A DNA stretch of 51,446 nt from Cyclobacterium jeungdonense (GTDB lineage: Bacteria; Bacteroidota; Bacteroidia; Cytophagales; Cyclobacteriaceae). The translations under genes were made by a program, and so were the position numbers. Shown here one piece after another: positions 24,430-33,698 of this stretch. The notes beneath the pieces are model-generated. The model made no database searches. It was not told the origin of the DNA and worked only from the letters and a program-made list of their open reading frames with translations. How positions within the stretch are numbered: position 1 is the first letter of the stretch; every line of letters starts with the position of its first letter. The stretch covers positions 1 to 51,446 of the forward strand of contig NZ_WMCD01000018.1 of NCBI RefSeq assembly GCF_010994275.1, written 5' to 3'.

Positions 24430-24667
24430 GCACGTATTACAATTTATTGAAGAAAACGACGAAGACTGGGTGGTGGAAACCATTGAACTGTTAGAATCCA
24501 TGACGGAGATTAGCACGCTTAAGGACGAGGAATTGGATGTCATAGGTGAATTGCTTTCGAATCTGTCAGGAACCCTGGAGGTCAACCAGATGATTAAAGA
24601 TGGAGCCGATAAAAAGGAGGCCATGAATTCCTTTATGAAACGCGTGGTAGGCTCCATTGATAAGTAA
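24410..24667 (+). CDS. DUF6952-like small acidic protein
   Basis: An 85-residue, strongly acidic helical protein (RLPIIKHVLQFIEENDEDWVV at the N-terminus; DEELDVIGELLSNL in the middle). It resembles a short Bacteroidota family, DUF6952 as I recall it, found next to thioredoxin-like genes. No motif for catalysis or metal binding. It begins inside the 3' end of the thioredoxin gene (overlap about 20 bases; an ATG at 24407 is in the same frame). It may be a partner or regulator of that thioredoxin; this is inference from coupling alone. Confidence 0.78.
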   Translation: MRLPIIKHVLQFIEENDEDWVVETIELLESMTEISTLKDEELDVIGELLSNLSGTLEVNQMIKDGADKKEAMNSFMKRVVGSIDK

Positions 24668-24732
24668 ATGCACTTTGAAAAAGTAGAAAAGTTGTTTATC
24701 ACCCTAAACTAAATCTGCAAAAACGAAGTGTG

Positions 24733-24760
24733 AGGCATGTCCGATGGGCATGCCTTTTTT
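24733..24760 (+). terminator. Rho-independent terminator after the thioredoxin operon
   Basis: Stem of 10 base pairs including one G-T pair (aggcatgtcc at 24733-24742, gggcatgcct at 24746-24755) with a 3-base loop and a T-run to 24760. Confidence 0.88.
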
Positions 24761-25111
24761 ACTGGGGGCAGGCTACCAATAAAAACGTAGCTTAATGCAG
24801 GAAGATGGAAGGTGAATTGGACAAAAATATTAATAGGTAATAGGAATGCCTTTTCGAGTTCTTTTACATAATTCCTTGCACTTTTGACTTTGAAAATTCA
24901 TCTGTTTATTATTTTCTTATAAGGGTTTGATGCCTTCCTATCGGCAGACAAGGAATCTCGCATGCTTGCCCCGATACCCTATCAGAGTATCCCAGTGTGT
25001 GACCTTTTCGTCATGCTCGATTTCTTCGAATTATTTATAATTTCCTCTTATCATTTCTGGAAATAGGGATGGTACTGGCCCTTTTCACAAATTTTTGGTA
25101 CTTTAATCGTA
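24761..25111. other. Non-coding gap before the sialidase-like gene
   Basis: No open frame with coding character is seen on either strand. The only structure noted is a short hairpin, gatac at 24972-24976 with gtatc nearby. The promoter of the next gene should lie at about 25080-25106 (TACTTTAA is a partial -7 match). Confidence 0.5.
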
Positions 25112-26380
25112 ATGAAGGAGAACAACCAGAAATCGGACAGCCGAAGAGACTTTTTAAAGGACAGCCTAATTGCCGGGGTATCGCTTTGTACGCTTGGCCT
25201 GCCATCCCTTCAGGCCTCTGGTAAGTCGGAAAGGAAGAATGATCTGGATTACCGCCTGGACTTACAGGTTCCCACCCGTTTGTTTGACGGGGATCAATGT
25301 TGGGTGCATCCCCGTGCCGGGCTGATACCCTTCTCCTCAGAAGTGGTTATGACCCTGAGTACCCTGGACCTGGAAGGCAGCGATGTATTTAAGGGAATGT
25401 ACCAGATGAAAAGTTCGGACCGGGGTATTACCTGGACCCAGCCCGAAAAATCGGAAGCGCTGGCACCCCGGATAGAAACCATTAACGGAGAGGAGCGGCC
25501 GGTAGCTGCCAGTGATTTCTGGCCAAAAGGACATCGCAAGACAGGAGCTTTACTCGGAACGGGCCACACCATCGTCTACACACCAGACTGGAAAGTGACA
25601 CACCCCCGGCCCCGCCACACGGCCTATGCCGTATTTAATTCAGAAAAGGGTGCCTGGAATACCTGGAAGAAATTGGAAATGCCTGATGAGAAGCGATTTG
25701 GAAATGCCGGTGCTGGTTGTGTTCAACGGCTAGACCTTTCCGACGGAACCGTATTGCTACCTATCTATTTTAGTCCCCCGGGAGAAAATGCCCGGGTAGC
25801 TGTTTGTCACTGTGATTTTGATGGGGAGAAGTTGTCTTTTATAGAAATGGGCAATACGCTTTCGGTAGAAGATGATAGCAGGGGACTTCACGAACCTTCA
25901 TTAACTTTTTTTGAGGGGAAATACCTGCTTACGATTAGAAATGACCTTCAAGGATACGTAACGTATAGCGAAGACGGTCTGAACTACGCACCCATCCGTC
26001 CTTGGAAATTTGATGATGGTAGTGATTTGGGCAACTACAATACCCAGCAGCATTGGGTGCGGCACAGCAAAGGGTTGTACCTGGTTTATACCCGCAGAGG
26101 AGCTGATAACGATCACGTCTTCCGGCACCGGGCACCCCTGTTTATGGCAAAGGTGGATCCGGAGAAGATGGTGGTATTGCGGGATACAGAGCGAATATTA
26201 GTTCCGGAAAGAGGAGCCCGGCTGGGTAATTTTGGAGTGACGGAAGTCAGCGAATCTGAAACCTGGGTGACGGTATCGGAGTGGATGCAACCAAAAGGAG
26301 TAGAAAAATACGGTAGTGATGGCAGTGTCTACCTGGCTAAAATCCACTGGAACGAGCCGAACGAATTGTTCGAAGGCTAA
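25112..26380 (+). CDS. Exported sialidase-like (BNR-repeat) protein
   Basis: A 422-residue protein. The leader DSRRDFLKDSLIAGVSLCTLG is a twin-arginine-type signal (SRRDFLK). The mature part is a six-bladed propeller of the sialidase superfamily: SSDRGITWTQPE is a full Asp-box (S-x-D-x-G-x-T-W), and YSEDGLNYAP a degenerate one; RxxHTAYAVFN and HEPSLTFFEG may provide active-site residues. I do not see the complete arginine triad of true neuraminidases, so the substrate is uncertain. It is flanked by a terminator on the left and a convergent gene on the right. Confidence 0.78.
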   Translation: MKENNQKSDSRRDFLKDSLIAGVSLCTLGLPSLQASGKSERKNDLDYRLDLQVPTRLFDGDQCWVHPRAGLIPFSSEVVMTLSTLDLEGSDVFKGMYQMKSSDRGITWTQPEKSEALAPRIETINGEERPVAASDFWPKGHRKTGALLGTGHTIVYTPDWKVTHPRPRHTAYAVFNSEKGAWNTWKKLEMPDEKRFGNAGAGCVQRLDLSDGTVLLPIYFSPPGENARVAVCHCDFDGEKLSFIEMGNTLSVEDDSRGLHEPSLTFFEGKYLLTIRNDLQGYVTYSEDGLNYAPIRPWKFDDGSDLGNYNTQQHWVRHSKGLYLVYTRRGADNDHVFRHRAPLFMAKVDPEKMVVLRDTERILVPERGARLGNFGVTEVSESETWVTVSEWMQPKGVEKYGSDGSVYLAKIHWNEPNELFEG

Positions 26381-26515
26381 AATCGCCCGATTTCTGAATC
26401 GTTATCCAAATCACGCCAAGTCATAAACCGAATTCATCAAAGCGAGTTTGGAGGCGAGAAGCTGTTTTTCCCGGGAAACAGCACAAAAGGAAAGTTTACC
26501 GAGAGTCATTCAATA

Positions 26516-27556
26516 TTAAGGGGACAATTGCTCCAAAAATGCTTTCAGGGCTACTCTCCAGTCGGGATCGGCATCCCAGGTAGTTCCGATATACAGCTCG
26601 TTTCTCACCAAAAAGCGGATAAAATATTTAACCACCACCCGATCCGGCTGACCACTAGCGGTAGGGTCCAGGCCCATGCTTTGCATGAGATCCGCTTCCC
26701 GGCCTTCCTGTTTCATTAATAAAAACTGGACCCCATCCTGAATCAATTCCTGATTGGATTTGGCTTCCGTCAGAAAGACCACCTCATAGGGGTAATTGGC
26801 ATCAAAGACCGATTCCATACCTTCTCGCTCTGCCCGTTGTTCTGCGGCCACCTGTTGCTCCGGCATCCCGTAGATATCATGCCGGAATGTGGTGAGGAAG
26901 CCTTCGTTTCCGGCAGCACCGGTGAGCAATACACCCAATTTAAAGGCATCGAGGTTAAGCGGGTTTTCAGCAAGGTAACCACTTTGGGTGGAGTTATTTT
27001 CCATACCCGGGATGGGGGGATACTCAGGTACTTCGATTACCAAAAAATTTTCGCTGCGCCGTCCGTTACCTATGGACTCAATTTGACTTTTTATTCCCTC
27101 CAAATCTTCGGCAGACCCGGACCAGTTTTCTCCGGGTGCGATGATGTTACCGTTGCCAGTAAAAGGAAATACATGGCTGTAAAACTGGCCGTCATTTTTT
27201 CTTATCAGCAGGACGATATTCTCTACCAACCGTCGAGAAAAATAGGAAGCATAGCTGTTTTTAATGGCATCTGAAAGGATGGCTTCCTCCAGTTCGTAAT
27301 AGGCAATGGGGTCCCCGCCGGCAGCTATCAGCGACGGGTGTAATTCCTCGGCCAGTTCTTTCCAGGAAAAGGAAGGACTTGCCGTAGTGGAGGCAGAAAT
27401 AAAAACGACTGACTTTCCGCTTAAAAACTGATCCACCACCTCGTTCTGGCCGATGCTTTGCAGGGAGGTTGAAAAAAGCAGGCCTGCGATAAGGATATAT
27501 TTCGTCAACAAAATCAAATCTACAAGTGAAAGTTTAGTATTTTCACGAATATACAC
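26516..27556 (-). CDS. Secreted conserved hypothetical protein
   Basis: A protein of up to 346 residues with a signal peptide (KYILIAGLLFSTSLQSIGQ) and a mature part lacking a motif I recognise. It contains KSVVFISASTTASPSFSWKELAEELHPSLIAAGGDPIAYYEL split by loops, which could be a nucleotide- or ligand-binding-like fold, and a Tyr/Trp-rich end (YIGTTWDADPDW). The true start is uncertain: a perfect promoter box at 27515-27522 lies inside the longest frame, so translation may begin at a TTG at 27508, which gives a cleaner signal peptide. It is divergent from the M28 peptidase gene. Confidence 0.72.
   Translation of the reverse strand: MYIRENTKLSLVDLILLTKYILIAGLLFSTSLQSIGQNEVVDQFLSGKSVVFISASTTASPSFSWKELAEELHPSLIAAGGDPIAYYELEEAILSDAIKNSYASYFSRRLVENIVLLIRKNDGQFYSHVFPFTGNGNIIAPGENWSGSAEDLEGIKSQIESIGNGRRSENFLVIEVPEYPPIPGMENNSTQSGYLAENPLNLDAFKLGVLLTGAAGNEGFLTTFRHDIYGMPEQQVAAEQRAEREGMESVFDANYPYEVVFLTEAKSNQELIQDGVQFLLMKQEGREADLMQSMGLDPTASGQPDRVVVKYFIRFLVRNELYIGTTWDADPDWRVALKAFLEQLSP
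27515..27522 (-). promoter_or_regulatory. -7 promoter box inside the annotated N-terminus of the hypothetical gene
   Basis: The minus strand reads TAGATTTG, a perfect TAnnTTTG, 6 bases before a TTG codon at 27508 that is in frame with the gene. If active, the mRNA would be leaderless. Confidence 0.45.
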
Positions 27557-27579
27557 AAGCCAAAGTAAAATCTTCTGTT

Positions 27580-28479
27580 ATGAAAACGATTACCCCGCTT
27601 ATTTTATTACTTTTTTGGGCCGGTCCTTGGGTAGTTTCTGCTCAGGATATTGACCAAAATATACTGATAGAAGATATCCGGACACTTTCCTCCGATGCGA
27701 TGGAAGGCCGAGCGCCGATGACAGCTGGAAGTGAAAAGGCAGGAACCTACATCAGGGATCGCTTTGAATCCCTGGGCCTGAGCAGTCAGTTCCCGGATTT
27801 TTCCCAACAATTTATCTTGGAACCCGATCTCGGAGAAGAAGGAATGGGCGTAAATATACTGGGATTTATACCCGGGACTACAACGTCCGAAATAATCCTG
27901 GTCCTGGCACATTACGACCATCTGGGCAAAAAAGGTGAGGTAATCTATAATGGTGCCGATGACAATGCGTCTGGTACGGCTGCTATGTTACAGATGGCTG
28001 CCTATTTTGCTGAAAATACCCCCCGCCATTCCATGATTTTTGTAGCTACGGATGCGGAGGAAAAGGGCCTATTGGGGGCAAGAGCCTTGATCCGAGATTT
28101 CCCTTTTTCCTTAAATGATATCAAGGTGGTGGTGAATATGGACATGATCAGCAGGAGTGAAGATCAAACGCTTTATGCGGTAGGTACCCGGTTTTACCCT
28201 GAATTCCGACCGTTTTTAGAGGAGGCAGCGGGTATGTCCTCCATTCGGCTGGTATTGGGAAACGATGGTGGTCCTGGGGAAAAGGATTGGAGCAGGGCAT
28301 CAGACCACGGGCCCTTTCATGAAAAAGGAGTGCCGTTCATCTATTTTGGCGTGGAGGATCACAAAGATTACCATCAACCCACCGATACCTTCGAAAATAT
28401 ACAACAGGAATTTTACACAGAAGCCTGCGAACTCATTCTGGATACCCTTATTGGTATTGACCAAAGCATTAACGAATAA
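27580..28479 (+). CDS. Exported M28-family zinc aminopeptidase
   Basis: A 299-residue peptidase with a signal peptide (LILLLFWAGPWVVSAQ). The di-zinc site is visible: H in LAHYDHLG, D in NGADDNASG, E-E in DAEEKGLLGA, D in VVNMDMIS, and the final H in EDHKDYHQPTDTFE. It releases N-terminal residues from peptides, or could act as a glutaminyl cyclase, since both share the fold. No PA or C-terminal extra domain is present. It overlaps the convergent Wzi-like gene by 11 bases. Its start lies 23 bases from the divergent hypothetical gene. Confidence 0.88.
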   Translation: MKTITPLILLLFWAGPWVVSAQDIDQNILIEDIRTLSSDAMEGRAPMTAGSEKAGTYIRDRFESLGLSSQFPDFSQQFILEPDLGEEGMGVNILGFIPGTTTSEIILVLAHYDHLGKKGEVIYNGADDNASGTAAMLQMAAYFAENTPRHSMIFVATDAEEKGLLGARALIRDFPFSLNDIKVVVNMDMISRSEDQTLYAVGTRFYPEFRPFLEEAAGMSSIRLVLGNDGGPGEKDWSRASDHGPFHEKGVPFIYFGVEDHKDYHQPTDTFENIQQEFYTEACELILDTLIGIDQSINE

Positions 28480-30181
28480 GGTAAGAAAGCCCTATTTGAG
28501 CAACAAATGTGGTTTGATCCAAACCTGGTACAAAATAGATTTCCGGATGGTTTTCCAGGTACCATTTGTAATTGAGGGTGTTTACATATTGAAATTTACC
28601 GGAAACCAGAAGGTTATCAAATCGCCATTCTGCTAGAAGAGAAGGAACGATATCCACGTACTTTCTCCGCCAATCTTTGATTTCCTCAAAGCGCTTGTAG
28701 TAGAAATCATTGTTGTGGTTTATGTATTCAAGTTCAAATCCCAGCCGGTTAAAACCTTTTACCCAGGCGGCATCTAGCGATATCACGTTGCTTCCTGGGC
28801 CGTAGCCAAATCCCAAAACCTGGCCTTTGTGAGTGTACCCGTGTCTAACGTGGGGATGCGTATACCAGCTATTGCGCGCCAAAATCACTTCACGTACCGT
28901 TTGTCCGGTTTGCGTCATTTCCATTCCAATTTGAAAAAATTCCTGCTCCCTTTTTAACGGAATCAGATTTGAAAACCCGAAGGAAAAAGCCCGGTTTTTG
29001 TCTGGATTGATAAGGAAGTCATAAAGACTCCTACTGTTTCCGTTGGAGCCGTATTCGCCATAAAATTCAAAATGACCACTGCTATCCATCCACCTGAAAT
29101 AACCTGCACTTAACTGATTCCTTTTGTCCACATCGGGTCTGGTAATGCTTTCGGGCCCTTTTTCCCCATTAAAAACAGGTAGGTAGTCGGCCAGATGGTT
29201 CATGTCTGTATGGTACATCTGGGAAACAGAGCTAAAGCCCAGAAACAAACCCGGCAGCCATTTGGGCTGATAACTAAGCACCAGACCGGAAAGGTATCGC
29301 CAGTCTTCGTCTGACCTTTTGGGGACATACAGGGGCGTACCGGCAAAAGCATAGTTTTGGTGAGGGGGTTCGAATCCGGATGATTGTAGTTTGCCGGCAA
29401 TGAGTTGCCCTTCAAAACTGCCTATGGCGGTTTGGACAGGTTTTCGGGTATTTAAGGTCAGATGAAGAAAACCCGGAGCATGGTTACTCATCAGCAGGGA
29501 AGCTTTTCTTCCGGGACCCCACCAGAGGTTTTCATTGGATATACCCAAAGAAAACTCCCCGAGATTGAGTCGGATGCTGCTTTGTCCCAAGGATAGGTAG
29601 GTATAAGGGGAACCTCCAAAACGTTCTGGAATGTCTGCCGTATTAAGCCACTCGTAATATTGCAGCCAGGTACTCTCCCAATGATCCAGAGGAAAACCCT
29701 GGAAATATTGATTGGAGGCATGCAAGACTTCCGGTTGGAGCTGTATACTTAAAGGACCGTATTCAAAATAAACCCCGGCATTAATCAGGTATTGCATGCC
29801 CTTGTTAGGAATCATAGGGCCGTCATTGATTCCAAAGCCGTAGGCTCCATTAAACTGAGAACGAATCATGAGGGGGAGTAATTGAAACCTCCCTTTGTTG
29901 TCTTTGGTGCTGAAATTAAAGTCCGACAAATCTTCATCGGTAAACGTTTCGTCCAGGTCCAGGCCATTGGACTTATCGAAGACCTCTTTTGGATACAAAG
30001 GGCGGATCATAAAACTGCTGGTTTCTGACAAGTTTCCCAGCAATTGCTGCCTACGCATGTAGTCTCCATAAACGGGTAAATTCAAACTCACACTTTGACC
30101 AAATACCTGAGGAATGCTTGCCAGGAAACTGAGAAGAAGCAAACCAGCTGTCAGGAAAAAAGGGAATAGTCGTTTTCTCAT
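28469..30181 (-). CDS. Wzi-family outer-membrane beta-barrel (capsule/surface attachment)
   Basis: A 570-residue protein with a signal peptide (FFLTAGLLLLSFLASIPQVFGQ) and a large beta-barrel. Family signatures are NLPVYGDYMRRQQLLGN at the mature start, LWWGPGRKASLLMSNHAPGF and QTAIGSFEGQLIAGKL, which match Wzi and its Bacteroidota relatives. Wzi anchors capsular polysaccharide to the cell surface in enteric bacteria. Here the upstream lipoprotein gene ends 8 bases before its start, so they form an operon. No capsule biosynthesis genes are near, so the bound glycan is unknown. Confidence 0.85.
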   Translation of the reverse strand: MRKRLFPFFLTAGLLLLSFLASIPQVFGQSVSLNLPVYGDYMRRQQLLGNLSETSSFMIRPLYPKEVFDKSNGLDLDETFTDEDLSDFNFSTKDNKGRFQLLPLMIRSQFNGAYGFGINDGPMIPNKGMQYLINAGVYFEYGPLSIQLQPEVLHASNQYFQGFPLDHWESTWLQYYEWLNTADIPERFGGSPYTYLSLGQSSIRLNLGEFSLGISNENLWWGPGRKASLLMSNHAPGFLHLTLNTRKPVQTAIGSFEGQLIAGKLQSSGFEPPHQNYAFAGTPLYVPKRSDEDWRYLSGLVLSYQPKWLPGLFLGFSSVSQMYHTDMNHLADYLPVFNGEKGPESITRPDVDKRNQLSAGYFRWMDSSGHFEFYGEYGSNGNSRSLYDFLINPDKNRAFSFGFSNLIPLKREQEFFQIGMEMTQTGQTVREVILARNSWYTHPHVRHGYTHKGQVLGFGYGPGSNVISLDAAWVKGFNRLGFELEYINHNNDFYYKRFEEIKDWRRKYVDIVPSLLAEWRFDNLLVSGKFQYVNTLNYKWYLENHPEIYFVPGLDQTTFVAQIGLSYLIR

Positions 30182-30189
30182 GTGTCTAA

Positions 30190-30852
30190 TTAGTTTACAG
30201 TCATGGTGCTAACCTGAATCCTTGCGATGGACCAGCTTTCATCACACACGGGGTCTGCTGCGTTTTCTTGTTTTAATTCATCTCCACAGACGATCTCCAA
30301 TTCACTTTCTCCGTGACGAATGATTTTGGTTATTTGGTACCTGCTGGTCCAGCCAATGGCGTTGCTGTATTGACAGCGGCCAGGAAGGTCACTGCTCACG
30401 GCTTCCGTTTTAGGTTCGTAAAACCGGGGGTAATTATCTGGGTAAGATTGGTACAGGCAGTAGGTGGATTCACAGGGGCTGTTGGAAAAGGTGGTTCTCA
30501 ACACTTGATTTCCGTCCAAATTCATGTACCAGAAATCAGGCCCACCTATATTGTCTGGGTTTCCATCCCAACTGTCATGCAGCAGCAAGTCAATGGTCAC
30601 TTTGATAGTATTATGTGACGGCAGATCCGGCAGAGTTAGCTGGATTTCTTCATTGTGGAAATACCCTAAAACCGTGTCGTCATTGAAATCGTAGAGCCTC
30701 CCCTTTTCAAAATAAACCAGGTCGGAATCGGAAAAATCATTATCATAGACCAGAACCTCATCCATCAGGGTGTCCTCACATGAAAAAAAGCAAGTGAAAA
30801 AAAGCAAGAAAACCGCTGTTTTTAGGTTTTTTCTAACCGAATTGGGTGTCAT
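30190..30852 (-). CDS. Lipoprotein with galactose-binding-like surface domain
   Basis: A 220-residue lipoprotein. The leader (LKTAVFLLFFTCFFSC) ends in a lipobox Cys, and the first mature residues EDTLMDEV suggest outer-membrane sorting. The body has LLLHDSWDGNPDNIGGPD and TTFSN, a pattern seen in secreted beta-sandwich domains with the DSWDGN-GPD-W-TTFSN signature and a C-terminal ESWSIARIQVS strand. Start at 30852 is chosen because the longer frame from 30978 has no signal peptide that reaches the lipobox. It precedes the Wzi-like gene by 8 bases and may be its surface partner. Confidence 0.7.
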   Translation of the reverse strand: MTPNSVRKNLKTAVFLLFFTCFFSCEDTLMDEVLVYDNDFSDSDLVYFEKGRLYDFNDDTVLGYFHNEEIQLTLPDLPSHNTIKVTIDLLLHDSWDGNPDNIGGPDFWYMNLDGNQVLRTTFSNSPCESTYCLYQSYPDNYPRFYEPKTEAVSSDLPGRCQYSNAIGWTSRYQITKIIRHGESELEIVCGDELKQENAADPVCDESWSIARIQVSTMTVN

Positions 30853-31013
30853 CAGGGAGGTAGGTTTCAATAATTTGAATTGACTGAACATAACCCGAAG
30901 TAGGCAATGCAATTTCCATTTCAGGAAAACCAATTGCTTGATGCGGACTAAATGACAAATAAACGAAAATATACGCAATTCATCACGAGAATGTAACTTA
31001 ATCCAAGGGGAAT

Positions 31014-33482
31014 TCAGTCCAAAACGTAGAGCCGTTTTACCCGCCTGCCTATGCTGGTCAACAGTTCGTAGGGGATGGTTCCGATTTTTTCGGCCAGGTA
31101 TTGCAAGCTTGGGTCTTGTCCAAAAATAATTGCCTCATCGCCTTCCCTTACCTCCATTCCGGTGACATCTACCATACACATGTCCATGCAAATGGTGCCA
31201 ACGGTAGCTGCCTTTCTTCCTTTGATTTGCACGTAAGCGTTGCCGTTGCTAAATCTACGGTCGTATCCATCTGCATATCCTATGGCCAGGGTGGCGATTT
31301 GTCCATCGGCTGCCATGACTCCTTTTCTCCCGTACCCGATGGTGGTGCCTTTTTTTAAGGTTTTTACCTGAGAAACTACGGTTTTAAGTGTTAATGCAGG
31401 TTGCAGTTTCTCCTGCTCCATTTGGCTGATTTCCACGCCAAATAGGCCTATGCCCAGCCGAACCATGTCCATTCCAAACTCCGGATACCGAATAATCCCA
31501 GCCGAATTCAAAACATGGCAAAGTGGACGGCAGGGCAGTTTGACTCTGATTTCCTGGCTCAATCGCTCAAATAACGCCAATTGTTCCCGGGAAAAGGCAT
31601 CGTGGATCGCTTCATCCGCTGTGGCCAGGTGGGAAAACAACCCCGCCAGACGAATATTTGGATGTTCCTGCAGGAGCGTTATTGCTTCATTTAAGTCCTT
31701 TTCTTCCAGCCCCAGACGCCTCATTCCCGTGTCCAGTTCCAGGTGGATGGAAACGATTTCTCTGGTAGCCATTGCCAAAGCTCTTAACCCATTGACCTCG
31801 TAAACCACCGGTTCTAGCCGATGTTGAAGTAGCAGCTCAATATGGCGGGCTCCGGAATTCATTACCATTATGGGTAAGGTCACCCCCTTATCCCTAAGGT
31901 ATACACCTTCATCTGGATAGGCTACGGAGAGGTAGTCAGCCCCAATTTGCTGCAGGTAATTGCCAATTTCCGCAGAACCACTTCCATATGCGAATGCTTT
32001 AACCATGACCATTACTTTGGTGCCGGGACTTACCTTTTGTTTGTAATGATAGAAATTGTGCCGAATGCTGTTGAGGTTGATCTCCAGTACCGTTTCGTGC
32101 ACTTGGGCTTCCAGTGAACCCACGATGCGTTCGAATTGAAAAGTTCGGGCTCCTTTGACCAAAATCAGGTCGTCTTTTAAATTCAGCTCCGAAATTTTTT
32201 GCTGAAGGGTAGCAGTATCTGGGTAAAATGTGCTTCCGGAGGGAAAAATTCCCCTAAAACCCTCAAAAGTATGTCCTACCCCTACAAACAAGTCGATCTG
32301 GTAGTGTTTTAGTAATCGGACCGTATGTTCTAGGACCGATTGCCGGTTTCCCTCCTGACGCATTTCTGAAAGGATCAGTATTTTTCTGCCTTCGGGCTTT
32401 CGCTGATGGCTCATAAACTCCAAGGCGATTTCCAACCCTGCAAGGTCATTGTTGTAGCTGTCGTCAACGATGCGGCAGCGTTGGATACCCTGTTTTACGG
32501 TTAGCCGCATATCGATGGCATGAAGCAGGTCCAGGCCTTTTTGTATGGAATCTGGTGTCATTCCTAAAATCAGGGCAGAAACGATGACATGCCGGATATT
32601 TTCAAGGGAAGCGGGATCCCGGAAGGAACTGGTAAACGTGTAGGTCGTCAGGTCTTTCCCAATCAGAAGGATTTTAGTTTGATTTCTATTCGGCCGAAGG
32701 GCAAGGGTATAATCCGCACCCGTCTGTTCAGACCAGCTGATCAACCTTTCCGAAGGGAAATGTTGCTCCAGATACTTGTGAATTCTTGTGTGTTCCTTTC
32801 GGTAGACTATATACTTACAGCGGGCAAAAAGCAGGCATTTTTCAGCGATTTTAGTTTCCAGGTCCTCAAAATGCTCATCATGAGCGCTTCCAATGGTGGT
32901 AAAAATCCCCAGTTCAGGTTGGATGATAGCTTCCAGGGATTGCATTTCACCTGGCTTGGAAATGCCGGCTTCCAGCAAAGCTACCTGATGCCTGCTATCC
33001 ATCCCCAAGGCAGAAAGCGCTACCCCAATTTGGCTATTGTAGCTTTTGGGGCTTTTCCAGACCCGGTATTTTTCGGAGAGTACCTGAGCCAACCATTCCT
33101 TGACGATGGTTTTGCCGTTACTTCCCGTAATACCTGCTACCGGGCCCGAAAATTTTTCCCTGTTGAGCTTTGCCAGGGCTTGAAGGGCTTCCAATGGAGC
33201 GGCGCAAAAAAGGATATTGGCCCCGGAAAGGCTGTCTAGAAGTTCTGGTGCTTTGGCCTCAGAGGGCAAGATAAAGTTTCTGACATTTTTGTGGTAGGCG
33301 TCTTTTGCAAAATGCCAGCCACTGCTTCGGGTTCCCACCAGTGCCACAAAAAGCGTCTGGGTGCCGTTCTGAATTTTTCTGGAATCAATGGATACCTGTT
33401 CTATCTGATTAGCGGCGGTTCCCTTTATAAAATACCCTGGTTGTTGCGCTGCAAATTTATGAAAATGGATAACCTCGATCAT
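31014..33482 (-). CDS. Bifunctional MurF ligase / alanine racemase
   Basis: An 822-residue fusion. Residues 1 to about 450 are MurF (UDP-MurNAc-tripeptide:D-Ala-D-Ala ligase): AGITGSNGKTIVKEW P-loop, DDSYNNDLAGLE and the C-terminal LVKGARTF. From about 455 (VLEINLNSIRHNFYHYK) to the end is a full alanine racemase with the PLP lysine in VMVKAFAYGSG and the catalytic Tyr in IGYADGYDRRF and MCMVDVTGM. One polypeptide thus makes D-alanine and loads D-Ala-D-Ala on the precursor. This fusion is a known Bacteroidota trait. A TACCTTTA promoter-like box is at 33509-33516. Confidence 0.94.
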   Translation of the reverse strand: MIEVIHFHKFAAQQPGYFIKGTAANQIEQVSIDSRKIQNGTQTLFVALVGTRSSGWHFAKDAYHKNVRNFILPSEAKAPELLDSLSGANILFCAAPLEALQALAKLNREKFSGPVAGITGSNGKTIVKEWLAQVLSEKYRVWKSPKSYNSQIGVALSALGMDSRHQVALLEAGISKPGEMQSLEAIIQPELGIFTTIGSAHDEHFEDLETKIAEKCLLFARCKYIVYRKEHTRIHKYLEQHFPSERLISWSEQTGADYTLALRPNRNQTKILLIGKDLTTYTFTSSFRDPASLENIRHVIVSALILGMTPDSIQKGLDLLHAIDMRLTVKQGIQRCRIVDDSYNNDLAGLEIALEFMSHQRKPEGRKILILSEMRQEGNRQSVLEHTVRLLKHYQIDLFVGVGHTFEGFRGIFPSGSTFYPDTATLQQKISELNLKDDLILVKGARTFQFERIVGSLEAQVHETVLEINLNSIRHNFYHYKQKVSPGTKVMVMVKAFAYGSGSAEIGNYLQQIGADYLSVAYPDEGVYLRDKGVTLPIMVMNSGARHIELLLQHRLEPVVYEVNGLRALAMATREIVSIHLELDTGMRRLGLEEKDLNEAITLLQEHPNIRLAGLFSHLATADEAIHDAFSREQLALFERLSQEIRVKLPCRPLCHVLNSAGIIRYPEFGMDMVRLGIGLFGVEISQMEQEKLQPALTLKTVVSQVKTLKKGTTIGYGRKGVMAADGQIATLAIGYADGYDRRFSNGNAYVQIKGRKAATVGTICMDMCMVDVTGMEVREGDEAIIFGQDPSLQYLAEKIGTIPYELLTSIGRRVKRLYVLD

Positions 33483-33698
33483 AGCCGATTTGCTTACTTA
33501 AATTGTGGTAAAGGTAAGGGTAATATTCATAGATTTCCCGGCATTGCCCAGCCTTTTACGCCGCTTGTGGAGCCAATGTACCATCGGGCTACACAAAAGG
33601 ATTCAGGGAAAACGTTTGCAGTCAGGTGAAATTTTTAGTATTATTGAAACAATATTAAGCGAGAGCGTGTTTTTTTAAAAATTAAACAGGAGTGTCCG

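Noticed and set aside
20537..24965. The 14-mer ggaatctcgcatgc occurs at 20537-20550 and 24952-24965
   Set aside because: Several exact 14-base repeats are expected by chance in 51 kb, and the flanks do not match.
26461..26482. Hairpin gctgttt...aaacagc between the sialidase-like and hypothetical genes
   Set aside because: No T-run follows on either strand, so I do not call it a terminator.
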